This document shows positions 45,217-54,465 of a stretch of DNA of 64,000 bases, one piece after another. Each line of letters opens with the position of its first letter. Positions within the stretch are counted from its first letter, which is position 1. Where the stretch lies: NCBI RefSeq assembly GCF_024055895.1, contig NZ_JAMXLE010000001.1, positions 2,100,698-2,164,697 of the forward strand. Direction: 5' to 3'. The DNA is from Rhizobium sp. L1K21 (lineage in GTDB: Bacteria > Pseudomonadota > Alphaproteobacteria > Rhizobiales > Rhizobiaceae). A program made the translations under genes and the position numbers. The notes beneath the pieces were generated by a model. It was not told the DNA's origin and searched no databases. It was given only the letters and a program-made list of their open reading frames with translations.

Positions 45217-46388
45217 GCGGCCATCCAGTCGCGAATATCGGCAAGCTCGTAGATTGCGCAGACGATGTGATAGAACGTGCTGGCCGGTGCCGGCTCGTCA
45301 ACGAAGCTTCCGTCAGGCTTCATCTTGTCGAGCCACAGCCCCGGTTTGCACGGCTCCAGAAAAAGCCGCAACGCCTCGCAGGCCTTTGCCGCATCGGCGA
45401 GGTATGTTTCGCGCGCCTGACCGGTGCTGTTCATCGCCAACAGGGCCGACGCCTTCATCCATTCCGGCTGCGGCCAAAGTCTTGCCATTTCATCGCGCGG
45501 CGTGAAATCGTCATTGAGCGCCATGAAGGCAACCCGGCGGCTTTCACTAATGCCATGCGCCTTTCCGATTTCATAAAGCCGCTTGGCCTTGGCAATGCCC
45601 TCTTCGCTCTTCGAACCGACCGCCCAGTGCAGAAGAAGCCATGCCCATTCGAACTGATGGCCGGTTTCGACAACGCGGCCCTCGTCACCCGCCATCGGTG
45701 TCCAGTCTTGAGCGAAGAACTCGCGAAGAGCGCCCGTCTCACTATCAATGAACCGTGTCATGGCGAGTGCGGCAATTTCGTCGGCGAGATCGTTCCAGAC
45801 CGCCTTGTCCTTGGCGATCTTTGCCCATTCCTGCGCGGTCTCGAAGAGATGCATGTGCGGATTTGAGCAAAGCGGCTCCTTTGGCGGATTGTCCATATGA
45901 AAACCGCCCAACGGGTGCTTGTACCGCGTCTTCAACACATCAAGAAGCGCAGTCGCCTTGGCTTCCATCTCAGCATGGCGCTCGGGAAAGGCACGGGCGA
46001 TCTGCGCCATGCCAAAAAGCGCAAAAGCATGGTTGTAGAGATCGAAGTCTGCGTCCACCAGTTCGCCATCAGGCGAAACGAGAGCGCCATAGAGGCCATC
46101 GCTGCGCTTGAAAGCCGTTTCGAACCAGGCAAATGCCGCCTCAGCCTGACTTTTCCACTCAGCCTTATAGCCGCGAAGGCCGCCGACGACTAAACAGTAG
46201 ACCTGCCGCGGCTGGACGCGTGCGCGTCGATTGTCGTTCACGCAGGGTTTGCCGTCCTGGGCGAGGCGTTCATAAAAGCCGCCGGTTTCAGGATCGAAGC
46301 CTGCGCTTGCCCAAAGTGGCAAAGCCGCTTTTTCCAGCCAGTTTTCAAACCACTGAACCTGTTTTTCGAAGTCAACAAAGGCATTCAT
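45207..46388 (-). CDS. AGE-family epimerase/isomerase
   Basis: A 393-residue (alpha/alpha)6-barrel protein of the N-acylglucosamine 2-epimerase / mannose isomerase family. RRARVQPRQVYCLVVGGLRG near 54-73, the HAFALFGMAQ stretch near 122-131, PHMHLFETAQE near 178-188 and HQFEWAWLL near 245-253 supply conserved His, Arg and Glu. Sugar 2-epimerisation or aldose-ketose isomerisation is likely. ATG 46388 overlaps the phosphomannomutase stop as ATGA, so the two enzymes are co-made and may act in one mannose or hexosamine route. Confidence 0.88.
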   Translation of the reverse strand: MNAFVDFEKQVQWFENWLEKAALPLWASAGFDPETGGFYERLAQDGKPCVNDNRRARVQPRQVYCLVVGGLRGYKAEWKSQAEAAFAWFETAFKRSDGLYGALVSPDGELVDADFDLYNHAFALFGMAQIARAFPERHAEMEAKATALLDVLKTRYKHPLGGFHMDNPPKEPLCSNPHMHLFETAQEWAKIAKDKAVWNDLADEIAALAMTRFIDSETGALREFFAQDWTPMAGDEGRVVETGHQFEWAWLLLHWAVGSKSEEGIAKAKRLYEIGKAHGISESRRVAFMALNDDFTPRDEMARLWPQPEWMKASALLAMNSTGQARETYLADAAKACEALRLFLEPCKPGLWLDKMKPDGSFVDEPAPASTFYHIVCAIYELADIRDWMAAQA

Positions 46389-47803
46389 GCTTGCGGTGCT
46401 TCCCAATTGCGAATGCGCTCCAGACCTTTTGCCAGAAGGGCGTCTGCCTCTTCAGCACTTGGTGCCTCGACATAGCAGCGCATTTCAGGCGCATTGCCCG
46501 ACGGACGAAAATGAATGGACCGGCCCTCAGAAAGGCTGACGCGCAAGCCGTCAAGGTCGGACATATCTTCCGGTGTTGCGAGCCCTGTAAGGAAGCTTGA
46601 GACGTTCTCGGGGTCTTCGCGCAGCCAGTCCATCAGCGCCGCGCTCTGTTCGAGCGGGAAATTCTGCAACCTGTCTGCTGCGGTCACGGGAAGCTTCAAG
46701 CTCGCGCAATAGGCCGAAAGCGAAAGCCCCTCATGTTTTGCACTGGCGAGAGCGGTGAGGATCGGCAGAAAACAGTCGCGCGTCGGAAGTGCTTTCAACT
46801 CACGCCCATCCACGTCAAACGCGGAGCCTGTGAGTGTGCCGCCATTGGCCTCGAAACCAATAATGCCATCACCTTCGGCATTTTCCATGCCCGAAATGAC
46901 ATAGGGTGAGCCGACGCGTGTGCGGACGACCTTGAACCTGCCTGACGCTTCGATGCCCGAATTGGACGTGATCGGTGTCACCACCGTATCGGCGTTCAGG
47001 TAAGCCGCACAGATCAATCCAAGAATATCGCCCTTGATCGGCACGCCTTTTTCGTCGGTCACGAGCGGCCTGTCGCCATCGCCATCGGCGGAAACAACAC
47101 TGTGGAGGCCGAGTTCGGCAACCCATTTTTGGGTCGCTTCGACCGTTTCGGGCGAAACCGCCTCCGTATCAACGGGGATGAAGGTTTCAGAGCGGCCCAA
47201 TTCAACCACATCGCAACCGTAGAATTTCAGGATATCGACCAGCATATCGCGGGCGACCGTCGAGTGCTGGTAGACACCGACTTTCAGGCCGGCAAGCGCG
47301 TTGGGCGGCAGTATCTGGCGGTTGCGTTCAACAAACAACGCTTCGGCCTCACCGGATTCGTCCGACAGTCTGCCAACTGCCGATTGCCAGTCTTCTTCCA
47401 TTGTCTGCTTGGCCGCGTCCGATATGCCGGTTTCGTCGCTCTTGTCGATTTCACCGTCCGGGCGATAGAATTTCAGACCGTTGCGATCCGCCGGGATATG
47501 GGACCCGGTAATCATAATGCCTGCAAATCCATGCTCCTGGCCATAATAGGCAAGGGCTGGGGTGGGAAGTGTTCCGCAATCGACGGGCACGAAACCTTCA
47601 CTCGTCAGTGCTGCGGCGGCATTTTTAGCGATGGCCTCACTGGAATCGCGAAAATCCCGTCCAATCAGCACCTTATCGCCGCTGTTGATGATTCCACGCT
47701 GTTTCAAATAGCGAACATAGGCGGCAGGATAAGCAAATGAGGCCTTGCCGAGCAGATCGACCGACAGTCCACGCAATCCACTGGTTCCAAATTTCAAGCT
47801 CAC
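46385..47803 (-). CDS. Phosphomannomutase/phosphoglucomutase family protein
   Basis: A 472-residue alpha-D-phosphohexomutase. The catalytic phosphoserine loop is in ITGSHIPADRNGLKFY (Ser near 100), the metal loop in SADGDGDRPLV near 238-248, the sugar-binding loop in GFEANGGTL near 320 and the phosphate-binding site in RPSGNAPEMRCY near 438-449. It interconverts mannose- or glucose-6- and 1-phosphates. The start is GTG 47803 after GGAGGAAAC. Brucellaceae carry several such enzymes for O-antigen and core sugars, so I give no symbol. Confidence 0.9.
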   Translation of the reverse strand: MSLKFGTSGLRGLSVDLLGKASFAYPAAYVRYLKQRGIINSGDKVLIGRDFRDSSEAIAKNAAAALTSEGFVPVDCGTLPTPALAYYGQEHGFAGIMITGSHIPADRNGLKFYRPDGEIDKSDETGISDAAKQTMEEDWQSAVGRLSDESGEAEALFVERNRQILPPNALAGLKVGVYQHSTVARDMLVDILKFYGCDVVELGRSETFIPVDTEAVSPETVEATQKWVAELGLHSVVSADGDGDRPLVTDEKGVPIKGDILGLICAAYLNADTVVTPITSNSGIEASGRFKVVRTRVGSPYVISGMENAEGDGIIGFEANGGTLTGSAFDVDGRELKALPTRDCFLPILTALASAKHEGLSLSAYCASLKLPVTAADRLQNFPLEQSAALMDWLREDPENVSSFLTGLATPEDMSDLDGLRVSLSEGRSIHFRPSGNAPEMRCYVEAPSAEEADALLAKGLERIRNWEAPQA

Positions 47804-48081
47804 GTTTCCTCCAAAAGCAATGATACTGACAATTAATCAATGTGCGTTGATGACGGTTGTTCCAACACGAAAAAAGGTGCCGCCTTTGTAATGCGGTCGA
47901 TGCAAAACTGCAACGTGGCGGAGGTTACGCGCGGTGCCAAGCACGAATCTATTGCAATTTAAAACCTGAAGGTTCATTAGAGCCCGCAAAGTTGAAGATT
48001 GTGCAGTACGGGCAACGTGTTGCAGCGCTTAAAGATGTTTCTCGCCTGATCGAGGAACCTGCGCCACCCCGAAGGGCAAGC
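47804..48081. other. Divergent promoter region between the phosphomannomutase and ABC genes
   Basis: 278 bases without a convincing gene; a plus-strand frame that continues into the ABC gene is open but has no start with a ribosome-binding site. It should carry both promoters. I see no clear operator. Confidence 0.4.
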
Positions 48082-49854
48082 ATGCTGGAAAAGTTTCTTT
48101 CCAAGGCAAACAGAGGCCTGTTGACGCGGCTTCTTACCGAAAATTTTCGTGGACAGGCGGGCTGGTATGGGATCGCCATTGCCGCGATGCTCGTTGTCGC
48201 AGCAATGACGGCGGCAAGTGCCTGGATCATGCGCGATATCGTCAATGAAACGATCGTTTCCAAGGATATCGACCGGGTCTTTGCAATCTCGCTGGTCGTT
48301 GCGCTGATCTTTGCAATCAAAGGTGCGGCCACCTATGTCCAGACCATATTTCTCAGCAAGGCCGGCAACAACATCATTGCGCGGACGCAGCGGAAAATCT
48401 TCCAGCAGATTCTGAAACAGGGCATTGCGTTCCACTCGAAATATTCCTCTTCAGAACTGTTGATGCGCATGACCACCAATGCGCAGTCTGTGCGTCAGGT
48501 TCTCGATCTGATCGTCACCTCCTTCGTGCGCGACCTGTTTTCGCTGCTCGGTCTGATCGCGGTCATGGTCATTCAGCAGCCTATTCTTTCCATTGTCACA
48601 GCGATCATCGGGCCGCTGGCGATTTTCGGCGTGCGCAAGATCACCCGCCGCGTGCGCAAGATCATGGAACAGGAAATGGTCTCCATGAACCTGATCATCC
48701 ACAATGTTCAGGAGGCGGCAACGGGGATACGCGTCGTCAAGGCGTTCGGCCTGGAAAACTATCTCAATACCGAGATGGACAGGCATGTGAGCGATGTCGA
48801 AAGCCGTGCAAACGGCGTGGCGCGGCTGGAAGCGGCTTCCAGCCCGATCATGGAAACGCTTTCGGGCTTTGCCATTGCAGGCGTGGTCGCGCTCAGCGGC
48901 GTATGGGTTCTGCAGGAGGGTGCAACGCCCGGCGAACTCATGTCTTTCATCACCGCGCTTCTCCTGGCCTATGAGCCGGCCAAGCGCCTCGCCCGCATGC
49001 GCGTTGCGCTGGAAAGCGGCATGGTGGGCGTGCGCATGATGTATGAGATCGTCGATCACCCGATCGATCTTTCGGAAAAGGAAGATGCTGTCGCACTGCC
49101 GAAGGGCGGCGGGGAAATCCGTTTCAACGACGTAACGTTCTCCTACAAACCAGGGCAGAAGATTTTCGACAAGCTCAATCTCACCTTTCCGGCCGGCAAG
49201 ACCACGGCGCTTGTCGGGCCGTCGGGTGGCGGCAAATCCTCGATCATCAACATGATCATGCGGCTTTACGACCCTGAAAGCGGCTCTGTGACCATCGATG
49301 GAACCGACATCAAGGACGTGACGTTCCAATCGTTGCGCGAGCGCATGTCCTTCGTGGGGCAGGATACGTTTCTTTTCAGCGGCACAGTTCGCGCCAATAT
49401 CGGCTTCGGACGCGAGGGGGCCAGCGACGATGAGATCGTTGCCGCGGCCAAGGCGGCAAACGCCCATGACTTCATCATGCGCATGTCCGACGGCTACGAT
49501 TCAGAAGTCGGTGTCAACGGCACCAATCTTTCCGGTGGTCAGCGCCAGCGCATTGCCATTGCACGCGCCATGCTGCGCAACAGCGAAATTCTTGTGCTGG
49601 ACGAGGCAACGAGCGCGCTTGATTCGGAATCGGAAGCTGCAATCCGCGACGCTCTGGCCGTGCTTTCCAAGGGGCGCACGACGATCATGATTGCGCACAG
49701 GCTTTCCACCGTCAGCACGGCGGACAACATCGTTGTCATGGAAGCGGGCAATGTCGTTGAACAAGGACCGCAGGCTGACCTTCTCGGCCGGGACGGTCCC
49801 TATCGACGACTTTACGAGCTTCAGCTTCTGCCGGCAGCCGGAGAAGTGGCCTGA
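48082..49854 (+). CDS. MsbA-like ABC exporter, half transporter
   Basis: A 590-residue half transporter with six membrane spans (about 25-310) fused to an ATPase domain. Walker A is GPSGGGKSS near 377, signature LSGGQRQR near 485 and Walker B ILVLDEATSALDSE near 505. This is the lipid A / lipid-linked export (MsbA/LpsA) architecture. GAAGGGCAAGC before ATG 48082 supports the start. The glycosyltransferase gene begins two bases after its stop, so the pair probably serves one surface glycolipid. Confidence 0.9.
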   Translation: MLEKFLSKANRGLLTRLLTENFRGQAGWYGIAIAAMLVVAAMTAASAWIMRDIVNETIVSKDIDRVFAISLVVALIFAIKGAATYVQTIFLSKAGNNIIARTQRKIFQQILKQGIAFHSKYSSSELLMRMTTNAQSVRQVLDLIVTSFVRDLFSLLGLIAVMVIQQPILSIVTAIIGPLAIFGVRKITRRVRKIMEQEMVSMNLIIHNVQEAATGIRVVKAFGLENYLNTEMDRHVSDVESRANGVARLEAASSPIMETLSGFAIAGVVALSGVWVLQEGATPGELMSFITALLLAYEPAKRLARMRVALESGMVGVRMMYEIVDHPIDLSEKEDAVALPKGGGEIRFNDVTFSYKPGQKIFDKLNLTFPAGKTTALVGPSGGGKSSIINMIMRLYDPESGSVTIDGTDIKDVTFQSLRERMSFVGQDTFLFSGTVRANIGFGREGASDDEIVAAAKAANAHDFIMRMSDGYDSEVGVNGTNLSGGQRQRIAIARAMLRNSEILVLDEATSALDSESEAAIRDALAVLSKGRTTIMIAHRLSTVSTADNIVVMEAGNVVEQGPQADLLGRDGPYRRLYELQLLPAAGEVA

Positions 49855-49856
49855 CC

Positions 49857-50714
49857 ATGGAAGACACCGCCGTCGATCGAAAGAGCCTGGATATATCGGA
49901 CATCACCGTCGTTTCCGTCTGCTATAATAGCGGCGAGGTTATTGGCGAGATGGTCGCTTCCATCCCGGAGGATGTTCCGGTGATCCTCGTTGACAATGAA
50001 GCGCGCACTCAATTCCCCGATTTCGGCCCGCGGCAGAATGTCAAAATCATACCGCTTGCGGAAAATGTCGGTTTTGGGCGGGGCTGCAATGAAGGTGCAA
50101 AGGCAGCCCAGACTCCATATCTTTTGTTTCTGAACCCGGATTCTCGCCTTGAGGACGGCACCTTGAACGCCCTTCTGAATGGCGCACGGCACCATCCCGA
50201 GGCGTCCGCCTTCAATCCGCGCCTGCAGAATGCAAAGGGCGATGTGGCGTTCAAGCGCCGGTCTTATCTTCTGCCGCGCAGTGAGTATATCCGCCGCGGT
50301 TGGCCGGATGCCGATTTCGAAGTGCCTGTCTTGAGCGGTTCGGCTATCTTCGTGTCAAAAGCAAACTTTGACATAGTTGGCGGCTTCGACCCCGAGATTT
50401 TTCTCTATCACGAAGACGATGACCTTTCTCTGCGCCTGAAAAAACTTGGACCGCTCTATTTCATCCGCGATGCGGTGGTTACACATGCGGGTGGGCATTC
50501 GTCAGGCCGTTCGGCCAAGGTTGCATATCTGAAGGCCTATCACATGGCTCGCTCACGCGTTTACACGGGCCGTAAATACGACCGGCCTGCACCGCTCTTC
50601 TTTGCCTATCTCGAAGCCTTTCGCCTGATGGCATCGCCCATCACCTGGTTTTCCGCGCGCAAGCGCGCCAAGGCTGCCGGTTTTCTGGCAGGAGCCAGAA
50701 GCGTTAGCGGTTAG
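49857..50714 (+). CDS. Family 2 glycosyltransferase
   Basis: A 285-residue GT2 enzyme of the rhamnosyltransferase-like type: VVSVCYNSGEVI near 18-29, GRGCNEGAKAAQ near 73-84, the metal-binding LNPDSRLEDG near 92-101 and the acceptor-side FLYHEDDDLSLRL near 182-194 are present. It would add a sugar to a lipid-linked or LPS acceptor at the inner membrane. Translation is probably coupled to the ABC exporter. A strong hairpin follows its stop. Confidence 0.9.
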   Translation: MEDTAVDRKSLDISDITVVSVCYNSGEVIGEMVASIPEDVPVILVDNEARTQFPDFGPRQNVKIIPLAENVGFGRGCNEGAKAAQTPYLLFLNPDSRLEDGTLNALLNGARHHPEASAFNPRLQNAKGDVAFKRRSYLLPRSEYIRRGWPDADFEVPVLSGSAIFVSKANFDIVGGFDPEIFLYHEDDDLSLRLKKLGPLYFIRDAVVTHAGGHSSGRSAKVAYLKAYHMARSRVYTGRKYDRPAPLFFAYLEAFRLMASPITWFSARKRAKAAGFLAGARSVSG

Positions 50715-50772
50715 AGTATCGGGCGATAATATTAAGCCATTCTGTTAGCCCAATATTATCGCCCGATGCTCT
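50713..50772. terminator. Large inverted repeat between convergent glycosyltransferase genes
   Basis: Arms of 21 bases at 50713-50733 and 50752-50772 (starting AGAGTATCGGGCG and ending CGCCCGATGCTCT) pair with one mismatch across an 18-base loop. It probably stops both convergent transcripts. It lacks a T-run, so it may instead be a copy of a dispersed palindromic repeat; GAGTATCGGGCGA also occurs near 40197. Confidence 0.6.
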
Positions 50773-51325
50773 ACCGTCCCGCCGCGTCGCCCGAGCCCTT
50801 GCCGAGCGCCGTATTGAACAGAATACCGATGTCCCCGGCAAAGCTGCGCTCATCGACATATTGACGATCGGCAACGGCAAGGCGCTGCGGCTCCGACATG
50901 TCGAGACCTGCCAGCTGCGCGCTGCCCGTAATGCCGGGTCGCACCGAAAAGACATCAAGCCTTCGACGCGCAGCCACCAGTTCTTCCTGCGTGGGCAGAC
51001 AGGGGCGCGGTCCCACCAGGCTCATTTCGCCTAAAAGGACGTTCCAAAGCTGGGGCAGTTCGTCGAGTTTGGACTTGCGGAGAAAACGGCCAACCGGGGT
51101 GATCCAGGCAGTCGATGCCTGATGCGATGCCACGTTTGGCGTATCAACCTGCATGGTTCTGAACTTCAGGCATTTGAACGGCTTTTCATGCCAGCCGACG
51201 CGGGTCTGCGCGAAAATGGCCGGGCCCTTCGATGTCAGCTTGATCACAACAGCCACGATGGCAATGACCGGACTGAGAACCACCAGCATAACAGCCGCAA
51301 CGGCGAAGTCGAAAAGTCTTTTCAT
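50771..51325 (-). CDS. wbkF: Undecaprenyl-phosphate sugar transferase (WbkF-like)
   Basis: A 184-residue small bacterial sugar transferase that starts O-antigen synthesis by moving a sugar-1-phosphate onto undecaprenyl phosphate at the inner membrane. One re-entrant N-terminal segment ([20 protein letters not shown], about 5-24), the KFRTM motif near 53-57, [20 protein letters not shown] near 82-101 and SLVGPRP near 102-108 are typical. Divergent from a wbkD-type dehydratase gene, as in the Brucella wbk region. ATG 51325 is chosen; 51355 is TTG. Confidence 0.85.
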   Translation of the reverse strand: MKRLFDFAVAAVMLVVLSPVIAIVAVVIKLTSKGPAIFAQTRVGWHEKPFKCLKFRTMQVDTPNVASHQASTAWITPVGRFLRKSKLDELPQLWNVLLGEMSLVGPRPCLPTQEELVAARRRLDVFSVRPGITGSAQLAGLDMSEPQRLAVADRQYVDERSFAGDIGILFNTALGKGSGDAAGR

Positions 51326-51690
51326 GTGCAGGTGTAATCCAAACTCTCGGTTCAAAGGCGAAGGCGTCCCTGTTCAACGCCGTGCATAAGCGCTTTTGTC
51401 CCGTGCTTGCAAGATGCAAATGGCTTTCCTTCCAATACGGAGGCAAAGCCATCATCTCGTCCATTTGATTGTATTGTTTGCTTGAAACGCGGTGAGGTGC
51501 CTTGTAATGACAAAGGATCAGTTTCATGCTCCCTTTTCATAAAGCTTCCTTTACAGGTCGAGCATGCAGTTTCGAGTGTGATGCAATGAAGTCGATACAG
51601 CAAAAAGGTTCCGAACCGGCATCAACAGGTGAACGGATAGGCCTTTATAGTCCGGAAGTGCCTGCCAACGGCCCGAAACAAGGCTAGCAT
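51326..51690. other. Divergent wbkF/wbkD promoter region
   Basis: 365 bases between the two O-antigen genes. I see no supported gene and no clear palindrome. Open frames here lack ribosome-binding sites. It should carry both promoters. Confidence 0.4.
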
Positions 51691-53673
51691 ATGGCAGCTG
51701 GTAACGTAATCGACTCCATTCTGGAATGGCCGCGCTGGTTCAAGCGTCTGTTTGTCGTGACGGTTGACGCATTCATCTGCGTACTCACGCTCTGGATGGC
51801 GTTTTCCTTACGACTGGACAGCTGGGATCCGCTCGAAGGCATTGAGTTGATCACCATTCCGGTTTCGCTCGTGATCGCGATTCCGCTCTTTATCACCCAT
51901 GGGCTTTATCGGGCGATCTTCCGGTATATAGGCTGGGCCGCCTTCATGGCGATCATTCGTGCTGTGGCAATCTATGGTCTGATTTTCATGACCATATTCA
52001 CCTTTATCAGTGTTCCCGGCATACCGCGCACCGTGGGCATCCTGCAGCCCATGCTTCTGCTTCTGGTTGTCGGCATGTCGCGCCTGGTGGCAAAGCAGCT
52101 CTTTGGAAACAGCTACCGACTGATACTTCAGCGCAGCGAAGCGTCAAACGCCCTGATTTACGGGGCCGGTTCGATCGGGCGGCAGCTTTCGAGCGCAATC
52201 CGCAATGCTGGGGAACTGCGCGTGGCCGGTTATCTCGACGACGATCCGAAGCTGCATGGGGCGCTGATTGATGGCGTTTACGTCTATGATCCCGCAACAC
52301 TGAAGGAAACCGTGCGCAAACTGAATGCGCGAACTGTTCTCCTTGCCGTGCCCAATATCGAGCCGCAGCGCCGCAAGGCGATCATTGAAAGCCTTCGTGG
52401 TGCACGCGTTGCCGTTCGCATCATGCCGAACGTGAACGACCTTGTGCAAGGCCGCGTGCGGATGACGGATCTCGAAGAGCTTGATATCAACGATCTCCTT
52501 GGCCGGCCCGCGGTCCCACCGGAAGAAGAGCTTCTCGCCAGAAACATCCAAGGCAAGGTCGTGATGGTCACGGGCGCAGGCGGGTCGATCGGTAGCGAGT
52601 TGTGCCGCCAGATCTGCAAGATCGGGCCGGAGCGGCTTTTGCTGGTGGAGCATAATGAATATTCGCTCTACAGTATCGTGAGCGAACTGGAGCGCAACCC
52701 CGACTGCAATTCAAGGCTGGTGCCCTTGTTGGCCTCCGTGCGGGACCAGAAGCGCGTGGAAGAAATCGTCGGCAGTTTCAAGCCGCACACGATCTACCAT
52801 GCCGCCGCCTACAAGCATGTGCCGCTGGTGGAGCAGAATCCTGTCGAAGGGGTTTCCAACAATGTGTTTGGGACGTTGACCGTTGCTCAGGTCGCCGCTG
52901 AAAACGATGTCGAAGCCTTTGTGCTGGTCAGCACCGACAAGGCAGTGCGACCGACCAATATCATGGGGGCCTCAAAGCGTATTGCCGAACTCATTCTGCA
53001 GGCTTTTTCGGATCGCGGATGCAAAACGGTGTTTTCCATGGTGCGCTTCGGCAATGTCTTGGGTTCTTCGGGTTCTGTTGTTCCGCTTTTCCGCCAGCAG
53101 ATCGCAAGTGGCGGACCGATCACCCTCACCCACCCTGAGATTACGCGTTATTTCATGTCCATCCCGGAAGCAGCCCAACTTGTCATTCAGGCCGGTGCCA
53201 TGGGTCAGGGTGGCGACGTCTTCGTTCTGGACATGGGCGAACCAGTCAAAATCATCGATCTGGCGCGCGGCATGGTCGAGCTTTCCGGGCTTACCGTGAA
53301 AGACGATAGCAATCCGGATGGCGATATCGAATTTGTTATGACGGGCCTGCGGCCAGCTGAGAAGCTTTACGAAGAGCTTTTGATCGGTGAAAACCCCTCG
53401 CCAACACGTCATCCGCGCATCATGACCGCGCAGGAAGAGTATTTCGAATGGACGGTGCTTGAGGAAAAGCTCGAAAAGCTCCGGAACCTCATGGGCAAGG
53501 GCGCGATCAAGGAACTCAGAACCCATATTGGCGATCTCGTTTCCGGATATGACGCCGCCTCTGACATTGTGGACCTGATGACTCTTCATCAGCTTGAAAT
53601 GTCACACCATGGTGCACCGCCACGCCATCTGCCGGACGAGATGCTGGCGCAGGATCTTCAGACTAAGCGCTGA
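51691..53673 (+). CDS. wbkD: Membrane UDP-sugar 4,6-dehydratase/epimerase (WbkD-like)
   Basis: A 660-residue polytopic enzyme: four N-terminal membrane spans (about 20-150), a CoA-binding-like Rossmann domain (about 150-270; YGAGSIGRQL) and a C-terminal SDR dehydratase domain (about 285-600). The latter has cofactor motif VTGAGGSIGSELC near 292 and a catalytic STDKAVRPTN near 413. This is the FlmA/WbpM/PglF class that dehydrates UDP-GlcNAc-type sugars. In Brucella, WbkD with WbkF supplies the primer sugar for O-antigen. AAGGCTAGC before the ATG supports the start. Confidence 0.88.
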   Translation: MAAGNVIDSILEWPRWFKRLFVVTVDAFICVLTLWMAFSLRLDSWDPLEGIELITIPVSLVIAIPLFITHGLYRAIFRYIGWAAFMAIIRAVAIYGLIFMTIFTFISVPGIPRTVGILQPMLLLLVVGMSRLVAKQLFGNSYRLILQRSEASNALIYGAGSIGRQLSSAIRNAGELRVAGYLDDDPKLHGALIDGVYVYDPATLKETVRKLNARTVLLAVPNIEPQRRKAIIESLRGARVAVRIMPNVNDLVQGRVRMTDLEELDINDLLGRPAVPPEEELLARNIQGKVVMVTGAGGSIGSELCRQICKIGPERLLLVEHNEYSLYSIVSELERNPDCNSRLVPLLASVRDQKRVEEIVGSFKPHTIYHAAAYKHVPLVEQNPVEGVSNNVFGTLTVAQVAAENDVEAFVLVSTDKAVRPTNIMGASKRIAELILQAFSDRGCKTVFSMVRFGNVLGSSGSVVPLFRQQIASGGPITLTHPEITRYFMSIPEAAQLVIQAGAMGQGGDVFVLDMGEPVKIIDLARGMVELSGLTVKDDSNPDGDIEFVMTGLRPAEKLYEELLIGENPSPTRHPRIMTAQEEYFEWTVLEEKLEKLRNLMGKGAIKELRTHIGDLVSGYDAASDIVDLMTLHQLEMSHHGAPPRHLPDEMLAQDLQTKR

Positions 53674-53687
53674 GCCGTGCCGTATTT

Positions 53688-54458
53688 TCAAGTCGCCGCG
53701 AGTACCGCGCGCTCAAGCATGAATTTCTCCGCTTCCGTCATATGCTCGCGCATGATGGTGCGGGCGCGCTCTGCATCATCCGCCTTGAGCGCGCGCAAGA
53801 GACGAATCTGGTAACCGATGCCCGTTTCGCGCATCCACCAGGGTGTGGGTTCAGAATAGATCGCCCTGCACTCGGTCTTGTCGCGCAGCAAGCTCAGCAA
53901 GAATATGCAGATGAAACCCAAGACGCGGTTTTCGCTCATCCGCGCCAGGCCTGCATGAAAATCCAGTTCGGCAAGCCGCTGGCTATATTCTTCCACCGCC
54001 GATTTTGGTTCGTCCTCATAAGGGTTGATCAGAGACTGCAACTCGGCGAACTGCTCCGCTGTCAGTTTGCCGACCAGGCTTGCTGCAAGTTCGGGTTCGA
54101 GCGCCTTGCGCAGTGTGTAAATGTCGCTGATGGACGGCGGTTTGGAGAGAAACAGATTGTCGAGAATGCGAAGCGCATCATCATCCGAGACAACAGAGAC
54201 GAAAACGCCACCGCCCGGCCCTGTCTTCGAGGCGGTCAATCCCTGAAATTCGAGGACTTTCAACGCCTCCCGCAACGTGCCGCGTGAAACGCCGAGCTTA
54301 TCAGCAGCAAGCCAATCTGCCGGGACGCGCTCACCCATCTTGAGACCGGCGGTAACAATCTGCTCGCGGATCTGGTCGGCAATGATATCCGGGCGCTTGC
54401 GCTTCTTGGCCCCCTTCACCTGGGCTGGACGAGCGATATGATCCGCATTCTTCGGCAT
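53688..54458 (-). CDS. FadR-type GntR regulator
   Basis: A 256-residue FadR/VanR regulator: winged helix-turn-helix at about 22-92 (PADWLAADKLGVSRGTLREA) and an all-helical FCD ligand domain at about 125-245. It is in the same orientation as the ABC importer genes, seven bases downstream of the last, so it probably regulates that operon and perhaps the divergent amidohydrolase. ATG 54458 is chosen because the longer frame overlaps the transporter gene. Confidence 0.88.
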   Translation of the reverse strand: MPKNADHIARPAQVKGAKKRKRPDIIADQIREQIVTAGLKMGERVPADWLAADKLGVSRGTLREALKVLEFQGLTASKTGPGGGVFVSVVSDDDALRILDNLFLSKPPSISDIYTLRKALEPELAASLVGKLTAEQFAELQSLINPYEDEPKSAVEEYSQRLAELDFHAGLARMSENRVLGFICIFLLSLLRDKTECRAIYSEPTPWWMRETGIGYQIRLLRALKADDAERARTIMREHMTEAEKFMLERAVLAAT

Positions 54459-54465
54459 AAAGGTT

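Noticed and set aside
48451-49467. 338-codon minus-strand open frame
   Set aside because: Antisense to the ABC exporter, whose motifs are all intact.
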